From: Atriophallophorus winterbourni
Taxonomy: Eukaryota; Platyhelminthes; Trematoda; Plagiorchiida; Microphallidae
Direction of reading: 5' to 3'
NCBI GenBank assembly: GCA_013407085.1
Contig: JACCGJ010005077.1
Location: 1 to 64,000, forward strand
DNA: 64,000 nucleotides
Part shown: positions 55,868 through 64,000 of the stretch, piece by piece
How positions within the stretch are numbered: position 1 is the first letter of the stretch
Layout of the letters: every line of letters starts with the position of its first letter
Position numbers and translations under genes: made by a program
The notes under the pieces: model-generated
The model's input: the letters and a program-made list of their open reading frames with translations, nothing else
Databases searched by the model: none
Told to the model about the DNA's origin: nothing

Positions 55868-56245
55868 TGTAGAATCGTCAAATGATCAGCAACGAACTAA
55901 TCGTATGTTCTTCTTCGAGCTCACCACTTTGGTTTGGCCTTAGTGAGGATTTCTGACGACTGCGTTCTAGCGACGGCTTTGTCTTTTGAACCCCATCGTC
56001 TTGACTCACAGAACAACGCTCGTATTCCGAATCTTATCTTTTCCATAATGACGGCGTTATGTAGTACAATCAAATTCGCAGATAAAGGAGAAATGGAATA
56101 GAGAAAAGGGCAGTACTATTGTTCGCTGCCTGTTGATGTTCCTGTCTCCGATATCCTCTTGTTCCTTGCTCTTAGTATTCACTTCTTTGTATATATGTCG
56201 AGCCATTTGATTTTTTGAACTGGTCGATGTCACGGGCCGGGCGAC

Positions 56246-57639
56246 GAAGGTCATTCAATATATACATGATGCAGACAGACTTTTGAATCACATGTTAGCG
56301 AAAGATGGAATAAATAGAAGTGTACAATAATAAATGTGTAGAGACACTGGTCTGCTACACAACAACTCATAATTCATGGTTAATAATGAAACACATCTTA
56401 AATGGACCCATGCGTTATAAATGTACAATTAATGTTTGTTCACGTGGTCATATACTAATGTTGAAAGAGGGGATAAATTTTGTAAGGTGTTGGTTCCGAC
56501 GTTACGTAGCCACCAGTGGTTTTAAAAAGGTTCGTTAAAATCCCCAATTTGTTAACAAAACATAAACACGGAATCAAGAAGAATCAAGAATTATAGTGAA
56601 AAAGCATTTGCTTTATATGTACCTTTGAATGACAGCTATAAAAACAGAGGATGCAATCGAAATTCCATTGATTTGTTTGCCTTGTGTTGGTGCATATGGG
56701 TCACTATACAAGGCCGATAGCGGAGTGCTCTTTGATATAAGCATCTAGTCTTGATTTGGAAACACGGATCGCGGTAGGTTTCACAATATCTTGTGATAGT
56801 GAATTTCATAGAAAGCAAATACGCTTGGCATCGGTCATTTCAGTTGTCAAGATGGTTAGCTTTAAAGGACTAGGACCTTGCCCTTTATAGTTGGCATACC
56901 GCGGTATACTAAAAGCACCCACAAGTATGGATTTTTAATACCGATTGTTTCGGCAAGGTATTTCCACTGTTTGTGATCGTGCTCAGACTTTTCTTGAGAA
57001 GATACGTCAGCAGCATCTTCCGGAACGCCTAGAAGTACAATACTTCTTGGATTATTTTCTTCTCGAGATTTATTCGACGACTTTCGCTTTCACCATGTTA
57101 GATCTGCATGGATACGACATGTAGTCTGTGGAACACTTGAAGGAAGGTAAGCATTTAATAGTACCTTTCCACGTTATCCGCGGATTGCAGTGTTATTCGT
57201 AAAGTGCGAGGATCATCTTTGTGAGGAGAATTCAGGTGGCAGTTCAGCCAACCTATTGATGAGGGAGTAACTGTGGTCAGTCTCATCCGACTACAAAGTT
57301 TATACCACTCTCATTCTTACACAATTCGATTTCGCTTGAAGAGATCTACTGGAATCAATCATTTTTCGTGTCCTGTGATCAATAATTTGGAAGTTCCTAT
57401 TTTCCACATCACCCTGGAATTTTTGTGCGCGTGCAAAATTTATTGTCACTGTTTTGACTTGCTCGAGATCGCTATTATTCGGAAGATTTTCTTCTGCTGA
57501 ATTCAACAAGCCGTGTTTCCTTTGTGTGAGATCAAATCTACGCTCACCACGACTGTTTTACTCGCTTACCGCTCGCACTCACACATTGGCATTTGATATG
57601 CCACATTCTTAGCGGAACTGTCGTCGGTTCTTCTTTAAA
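56246..57639. other. No gene or element recognised
   Basis: AT-rich sequence with short frames only. Confidence 0.4.
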
Positions 57640-57965
57640 TTGCTCGTTTGTTTCTTATGGAACTCCTTACCGTCAGACGTTGTACAATCCTCTGTGAAAA
57701 CGATTTTCAGAAACAAACGGGATGTATTCATGCTTAGTAATTCCACCATACCCCGCTTTTATATAACGTAATTAAGCAACTTCACATGATATTTATCCTA
57801 ACGAATATTTTGTCATCATACCGAGATAATTTATAACATTATTTCTACCTACAAAAACTGTCAATCTTTCCAACGTCTCAATTTATATATTTATTCGTTA
57901 TACGCATATCCTATGGTGTTATACAGTTATACCCTTTGCCTACCATAAATGCTTGAATCTTAAAT
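57640..57965 (+). mobile_element. CR1-like LINE 3' fragment
   Basis: 'FLWNSLPSDVVQSSVKTIFR' and 'NKRDVFMLSN' correspond to the extreme C-terminus of CR1-like proteins. A noncoding tail ('catatcctatggtgttatac', 'accataaatgcttgaatctt') follows. Related to the fragment nested at 53.4-53.9 kb. Confidence 0.65.
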
Positions 57966-58917
57966 CTTGTACCTTGTTTAATCAATCGAGTTTATGCAAA
58001 TCGGTTCGCTTCAGGCCTTCACAACTTTTTGCTTGCTTGACGAACCTTGACAAATCGCATATCGTTCCATATCGGTTAAGGCTATCTATCTCCTCGTGTT
58101 TCCGAGGATATTGCCACACAAGTCGCTCTCATGCTATCCCTCTGAAACTCTAATTCATGCGGGTTTTCCGCAGTTGTCGCCAGTCGTTTTGGCCCGTCAT
58201 ACTGATGTGTTGTGGTGTCCTGCATACTTTTCCGACGAGAGTCAGAAGCAAACCACATGGTTGTTCATATATCCTGGAACTCCTTCCTCCTTCTACTGTG
58301 TGCGTATCTGGGTTTTTTAAATTCACTTATAACTACAATCGTGTTTGCAACAAGCTTGACTTAACGCTTGCACGCAAAGCACTTCCGAAGTTGCACCGAT
58401 AAAATGGCAAAGTGTTACTCACTCCCCATCATGACCGGGCATTCAGTCATATTCTACTTGTATTTATTTTATCTCGAACTCTCTCAATCCCGTGGCTATT
58501 GTGTGGAACTGGTGGATTTTCAAGAATGAAAATAGTGAATGATTCAATCTTCTAAGACTCGCAATTCCATAGAAAAAGCTGTTTCTGTCCCCGTGAATAG
58601 AACGCCAGTTCACACTCACAACTCAAAACTGTCACAGATGTTTCAAACTGTGCTCTAGGGCTATTAGATTTTATTCAAGAATTGTTGGTTTCCATTACCA
58701 GAATGCAGTTAATATCAAGAGCGTGTTTGTTTGCATATTTACGGTATAAAAGGTGGTGTTAGCTGTTATGTACCTCTCCGGGATTGTTGTGTCGATCAAA
58801 TATTCCACGACAAAGTTACTCATCAATAGTCGGCATTAGCGATTTTGAGATGCGATCATAGAGATAAGCTCAACTCATTTTTGCGACGGGTATGAGATTA
58901 AGAACTTGAATACAACG
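57966..58917. other. No gene recognised
   Basis: Frames at 57953-58402 (+) overlap in three phases and have no motif. Probably unrecognised repeat debris between LINE ends. Confidence 0.35.
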
Positions 58918-59300
58918 GACTAAGTGTTCTTCACTCGCGACTCAACTGTACACGACATTTTTGCCATGCCAGTTTGTTTTACTTGAAACAATCTACGAGA
59001 TTATTTTGTAAGCTCTCCAAATCAGCAGATCTTCAAGAAAAGTCTCAATGCCTTTCTGATCCTTAACCCGTGCATCAGAGAAAACCATAAATCTTGACCT
59101 CATGCATCGATTTTTGTCCTCCCACCAATCGAAATCAAATTCCGCCCTTCCGATTTTTGCCCGATTCTTGAACTGCTCAGTAAGCAACCAAATCCTGTTG
59201 TTGCTTGTTATATTATTCGTCGTTCCAATATTATTCTGTCGATTTTGTGAAGCCATATGCTTTTTATACCATTAAAATTGAATTGAATTGAATCGAATGG
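58918..59300 (+). mobile_element. LINE 3' end with TTGAA-type tail, copy 1
   Basis: From 'actcgcgactcaactgtaca' to the tail 'aaaattgaattgaattgaat'. It shares this whole 3' region with copies ending at 61382 and 63030 ('gaactgctcagtaagcaacc', 'ttgttatattattcgt'). Confidence 0.75.
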
Positions 59301-59560
59301 TATTAGAATCTCTCAAACAACATGGCAGCTTGCTCGTCAAATTCAACTTGTTTCATCCATTTTCGTCCTTCATAACAAAGGCTGTTCAATCATGGAGCTC
59401 ACCATTCACTTCACATTAAATTATTAACTGGAACCAGTTGCTAATCGTTTATATTAATTACCTTTTCACGAAAACATAATTGCGATTGGTAATACCAGGT
59501 TTATTTTCCACTCGGCTGTCACGCCAGCAGCGAACCTGGAAGCTGGACACCACTGTTCCA

Positions 59561-59640
59561 CTCGCGCACTCAGAAAACTTCTAACCGGGTCTGCTTCCAT
59601 CAGTGGTGCCATGAATGATGCGCGCAGCTTGATCGTGTCC
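59561..59640 (+). repeat. 80-bp direct repeat, copy 1
   Basis: 'cgcgcactcagaaaacttct' through 'cgcgcagcttgatcgtgtcc' recurs at 60861-60940 with about two to three changes. Confidence 0.85.
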
Positions 59641-60499
59641 AAAAGCGAACTTGTCTTTGATCTGTTTTCTTGAACACACACACACGCACACACAAACACC
59701 TAATTGCTTTCAGGTGTCGAATGCATTTATCCATTACTCACATACTTGGTTTGCAATTCTAGCACAACAGCCAGCGCCTATGGAGCATGATTGACACACG
59801 GATGGAAGTTTCATTGTTGCGTTGCATGCGATGATTGTTTGTCATTAAAGCATTAACGCGTAATCAGCAGTAGACGAAAATCGAACGTTTTAAGCAAATG
59901 TTGCACATGTTTGTTCATGAATTGAATGTTATTGCTCAGTACAAACCGACGGGGCATGCGTGGCTCAGTCACGCGTCTTGTTGTTGTCAATTTTTTATTA
60001 TGATGTTTTGGTAATGAGCTCCATTTAGAAATTCGCGTCTCAAATCAGGGTAACAGAAAATGGAAGCGAAGTATGCACGATTAAATTTACGGTTTGCGAA
60101 TTCTCGCTTTTCGCTTGATGCTCCCTAAGCGGCTCCACGTCAGGGCTGTCGAACACGTGACCACTGTTCACGTGCCTCAAGGTCAGCAAGCTATCGATCC
60201 GATCGAACTCGCTTGAGGTAAGTGTGGAACACACGGGACCTTTTCTACCACAGGCGGAAGGTGAAGGTTGTGCATGCCAGTTGCGGTTTCGGCCAGCTAA
60301 ACTTATTTTAATCAGGCCTGTTGGAATCCCTTTGGGTGTGGTTAGTTCTGGTTTTGGTTTCACAAAGCGATTCGTGTGATGTGGTAATAACTGTAGACAT
60401 TTTTGGTGCTTTACACCTACGTTTGCAAAAGAGATATGAAAGCTCTTGGCATTGACCCCGCGAACTGGGAAGAACTTGCACTTGACCGCTCACTTTAGA
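59641..60499. other. No gene recognised
   Basis: Contains a CA-rich microsatellite near 59671-59700. Short frames on the - strand (60040-60493) lack motifs. Confidence 0.35.
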
Positions 60500-60770
60500 G
60501 GCATTGTGTAAAGCGTCGTCTGCAAGCTGGGGAGGAGCAGATACAGCTTTTGGCAGATCACGCAGCCGGCGTGTAACTGACGCCCTACAACAGAGTTCTG
60601 ACTATCGTTGCAAGCGCTGCGGGAGAGATTGTTCCTCCCGAATCGGACTGTTTAGTCATTCAAAAAGCTGTAAAACATGAAAACATCATGCGATTGTGAT
60701 GTACAACCACGGTCGACATCGACCGAAGGAGGCCAACAACAACACCTACGGCATAGGACATGCGGTTTTC
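60500..60770 (+). pseudogene. C-terminal Cys/His finger fragment of a LINE
   Basis: 'SRRVTDALQQSSDYRCKRCG', then 'RDCSSRIGLFSHSKSCKT' and a stop. A C-x2-C-x3-C...H-x4-C finger with 'GR.C.SRIGL.SH...C' is a common C-terminal tail of endonuclease-RT retroelements. The noncoding 'cgacatcgaccgaaggaggc' and a CAA-rich end follow. It may belong to the clade of the relic at 15-16 kb. Confidence 0.5.
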
Positions 60771-60860
60771 CTGATTATTTACACAACTACTCTACATCGC
60801 CATCTTAAACCACGAGTACACAAAGTATGATGCTAAATCGCCTACTTTTTTCATTCCCCT

Positions 60861-60940
60861 ATCGCGCACTCAGAAAACTTCTAACCGGGTCTGCTTCCAT
60901 CAGTAGTGCCATGAATGATGCGCGCAGCTTGATCGTCTCC
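60861..60940 (+). repeat. 80-bp direct repeat, copy 2
   Basis: Partner of 59561-59640. Here it directly precedes a LINE 3' fragment, so the unit may be part of an element shared by both places. Confidence 0.85.
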
Positions 60941-60953
60941 AATATTCTACGTA

Positions 60954-61225
60954 GTGTACAACCATCCCCTAAATCAACTATTCACGCGACTACCACCCAG
61001 AACCAGCCGGAGTCACGACTATACAGTACTTATTCCCGACTCGATACTAAACTGTCGAAGGTACTTTTATTCTGTACGTGTATGCTTTACCTGGAACTCC
61101 CTACCTTGTAATGTTGCACATTCACCCAACTTGGATATATTCAAATCGAATTTGGACAATTTCATGTTGACCAATCCAAACTTTGAACCTATATATTTTA
61201 CACCATAAAAGCTTTGAACTTTGAA
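60954..61225 (+). mobile_element. CR1-like LINE 3' fragment
   Basis: 'SILNCRRYFYSVRVCFTWNS', then 'LPCNVAHSPNLDIFKSNLDN' and 'FMLTNPNFEPIYF' and a stop at about 61208. This is the end of a CR1-like protein in an almost clean frame. The tail 'gctttgaactttgaaaac' ends near 61226. Confidence 0.75.
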
Positions 61226-61229
61226 AACA

Positions 61230-61385
61230 GTTTCTGTCCAATGAATTTTTACTTGATTCCTGAACTGCTCAGTAAGCAAACAAATCCCGTGTTTCTACCC
61301 ATGTTATTCGTAATTCCCATATTATTCTGTGGTTTTTGTCAAGCTATATGCTTTTTAATTGAATTGAATTGAATTGAATTGAAAC
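61230..61385 (+). mobile_element. LINE 3' end with TTGAA-type tail, copy 2
   Basis: A ~150-bp terminal piece of the same 3' end as copies 1 and 3, finishing with five GAATT/TTGAA units at 61356-61381. Confidence 0.8.
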
Positions 61386-61439
61386 TTCACTGTCAAATAC
61401 CCTGATTATGATAAAATTACCTTCAATATACTGAAACAT

Positions 61440-63030
61440 TGTGTACATTTTCTATGCCGTCCTCGGACTCAGTTACTCTGCGAATCGCTGTCCCAAAGTG
61501 TCATACCGACGGAATAAAAATCGGGTATAATCTCCCCGATTTTCAAATGCGGGGCTGTTAACCCGTTGTCCGCCGTCTCCAAAGTGCTCAAAAGGATTGT
61601 GGCGAGCAAACTGAGCAAACACCTTGAAGAAAATAGGCTATTTTTGGGAGCGCAAGACGATTTTAAAAAGGGATATTCCTGCATTAATAAACATCTCCTT
61701 ACCTTGACGATTGGACTTGAGCAGTAGATGTTTGGGATACCATCCATGTATGTTACCTCGATATGTCTAAGGTATTTGACAGCGTAAACCCCAGTATTCT
61801 CTTGCAGAAGCTGGGACGTTGTGGTATCACTGGCTGACTATTAGCGTGGTTAAAAAATTACTTGACTGATCGGCTTGTTCAAGTCTCTGTGGGCGGTGCT
61901 TTGTCGAAGTCGGTCGTCATGACAAGCGGAGTGCCTCAGGGATCCTTCCTCGGAGCAATCCTCTTCGAACTTTATGCCAATAACATACCGGCTCTAATTA
62001 AATGTAAGATCGTACTGTTTGCGGACGATATAAAAGTGTGGTCAAGGATAAATAAGCCGGAACACTGCGAACTGCTCCAGAAGGATCTGGATAACCTCCA
62101 CACTTGGTCCCTAAAAAATCGACTATTTTTCAATTTTAAAAGTGTCACATGTTAAACCTTTGAACATAAGTGGAGGTTCAATATTTTCTTGGTGTACACA
62201 GCCTTTTGTATACCACGAAACTAATGACTTAGGTGTGTTAATAAGCAATACCTTAGGGTTGCCGAGCCACTGCAACTCCGTCTACCGCAACTTATCACAG
62301 AAATTGTCACTCCTGAAGAGAATTTTCGGTTGATTCTCACGAGAGACAATTCCCCAAATTATAATTACGTGCATCAGACCCACGATGGAAACTGAAGTTC
62401 AAGCATGGTCGCCATGACTTAAAAAATGTTGCGACATTGTAAAGAATATACCATCGAGTTAACAAACATGTCGCCGCTCTCAATCTGAAACCATACAATG
62501 AGCGAATCAAAACCTTGAATTTATTCGATTATCAACGTCGTCGTCTTTGAGGGGTTTGATTTTGGTTTGCAATATTTCGAATACCGCAAATCACCCTCTA
62601 CAATGCTTATTTAATCTACGGAGCTCGCATAAGACAAGAGCTCACGCATTTATTCTAACTGTCCCTCACTCGCCACTCAACTGATGACGACATTTGTTTG
62701 CCGTGCGAGTTTTGTTTTTACTTGGAACAATCTACCCGATAATGTTGTAAACTCACCAAATCAGCATTAGTTTCAAGAGAAGTCTTGATGCCTTTTTGAC
62801 CATTAACCAATGCATTGAAGAAAATTATACATCTTGTCTCCATGCATCCTCATTTGTCATCCCACCAATCGAAAACATTTTCTGCCATTTGGATTTTTAC
62901 CTGATTCTTGAACTGCTCAGTAAGCAACCAAATCCTGTTTTTGCTTGTTATATTATTCGTAGTTCCCATATTGTTCTGTTTTTTGTGATGCTATATGCCT
63001 TGGAAACCACTAAAATTGAATTGAATTAAT
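61440..63030 (+). mobile_element. CR1-like LINE with reverse transcriptase, copy 3 of the TTGAA-tailed family
   Basis: 5'-truncated copy. It holds RT fragments from about 61500, the open stretch 61862-62155, C-terminal remnants to about 62560 and the family 3' end with a short 'attgaattgaattaatt' tail near 63014-63030. Confidence 0.75.
61740..62333 (+). pseudogene. Reverse transcriptase palm of the TTGAA-tailed LINE
   Basis: Around 61750 the sequence reads 'YLDMSKVFDSVNPSILLQKL' (motif A, Asp intact). After a stop at about 61839, 'LTDRLVQVSVGGALSKS', 'MTSGVPQGSFLGAILFELYA' (motif B) and 'LIKCKIVLFADDIKVWSRIN' (motif C FADD intact) follow, ending 'HTWSLKNRLFFNFKS'. The next frame (62142-62333) continues the C-terminal part ('NDLGVLISNTLGLPSHC'). 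Stops and a frameshift make it inactive though its catalytic residues remain. Confidence 0.8.
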
Positions 63031-64000
63031 TCCAACTGATTGCCTCCATCACCGAATTATGCATTGATCGATGATGTACTCCATCATTTAATTGATCAAA
63101 CCTACTTTCGAACTCTAGACTATGATTGTCACGAACCAAGGACTGTTATTTGAAGTCATGATATCATGGATAAACAGAATTACTTTCGTTAATTCGTGGA
63201 AAATTTCCAGAAATTGAGGTGCCATGATCGCCAGAATCCACACTGCTGAGCTATGGACAAGCGAGACCACAATTACAGTTCAACATTTTGTTGTTTGTTT
63301 GACGTAGTTGAACAATTGGAACTTGTCAATCATGGTGGAATACGTCCTAATTTAAAGTTGTCATGAAACTTTGAACTTTATCTTATTGTAGGACCATTTA
63401 GCCGCATCTCATGAAACTTAAAAGTCGAGAAAATTCGTCCTACAGCGTTGCACCTACAATACGTGGTTTAACTCACATCGAAATAAAATAAACGTTTCTT
63501 CAATGCCGCTGTGTTTAAGAATTTGAATCGCTGTTGGTGTGCTAATAGATATTGGTATCTAGCTCTACTGTGGTTCTCATGGTATCGTGCTAAAACATAT
63601 TTCACAGACTTGAAACGCTACTCGCTTTGCATGGTAGAACGTGGGTTTATTGGCATCAGAAACATAATCATAAAGACAAATTATGTGTTCGGTAGGTGTG
63701 AATATGATTACACTCATGGTACCCCACGGCAAACAATTAGAAAAGCAGTATCATAGTCATATCGCGAAAAGTAACTAGATTACTCAGTTGCATACATTCT
63801 ATAAGTGTTGGTACCATGAAGAAATATTTTTTTACATCGAGCTTCTTAAGAGTCGAAAGTAGGGTGAAAATAGCGAATCGACACTAATACCCGGAAGCAA
63901 TCATTTCCATTTTTTGTAAACTAGATTGTACAATTCATAATCCAGTTCACGAAATACATCATACATGATTGCACACTATAGTCCTGCACAGAAATCAGTG
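63031..64000. other. No gene recognised
   Basis: AT-rich sequence with one 81-codon frame (63511-63756, +) of no recognised type. Confidence 0.4.

Larger units (their letters stand above)
54750..56245 (-). mobile_element. Ty3/Gypsy-like LTR retrotransposon fragment, copy 2 (gag and protease remnant)
   Basis: From high to low coordinates: an upstream region, gag (55867-55030, two frames) and a protease remnant at about 55010-54800 with 'FLVDTGVHISVIPP', the retropepsin D-T-G active site, followed by stops. No reverse transcriptase, integrase or LTR was identified. Confidence 0.75.

Overview
This is a eukaryotic, intron-rich window of fairly AT-rich DNA, crowded with decayed transposable elements. 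A flatworm, most likely a digenean trematode, fits best. The reasons are a 34-bp intron in a MORN5-like gene, the mix of CR1/Jockey-like, RTE-like, Penelope-like and Ty3/Gypsy-like relics, and very long element-filled introns. This is an inference from style; no single sequence proves the taxon.

Two host genes can be supported. (1) At 2450-2725 on the + strand lie the last two coding exons of a MORN5-like protein. (2) From 49288 down to 18822 on the - strand lies a whole Ski/Sno-family transcriptional co-regulator gene. Six coding exons (49288-47876, 36736-36402, 32400-31622, 30898-30576, 28032-27856, 19304-18822) join with GT/AG sites and matching phases into one 3510-nt reading frame (1169 residues plus stop). 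The first exon carries both signature domains: the Dachshund-homology domain and the SAND-like SMAD4-binding zinc domain. A coiled coil spans exons 4 and 5. The gene covers about 30 kb, mostly introns filled with repeats.

Layout: 1-2.4 kb no gene seen; 2.4-3 kb MORN5 end; 6.0-6.8 kb a 200-bp-armed inverted repeat; 9.1-15 kb a cluster of three CR1-like LINE copies; 15-16 kb a separate reverse transcriptase relic; 18.8-49.3 kb the Ski gene. Its introns contain an RTE-like LINE (20.1-22.7), a head-to-head pair of Penelope-like elements (24.5-26.6), two MULE/FLYWCH DNA transposons (28.7-29.8, 33.1-34.1), two 357-bp solo LTRs (32.5, 38.2), an inverted Penelope copy (34.3-35.5), SINE-like pieces (40.2-40.7), a nearly complete Penelope element (42.4-44.7) and a GC-richer repeat (46.8-47.3). 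Upstream of the gene, 49.8-56.3 kb holds an older Penelope element with a nested MULE, a LINE fragment and two Ty3/Gypsy gag fragments, one broken by a LINE insertion. 57.6-63.0 kb is a series of LINE 3' ends with TTGAA-type tails.

No clear new biological system appears. The most interesting signals are the reconstructed Ski gene and the repeated inversions within Penelope-like elements. One of these has the exact geometry of twin-primed reverse transcription. All alignments, identities and phases were read by eye.
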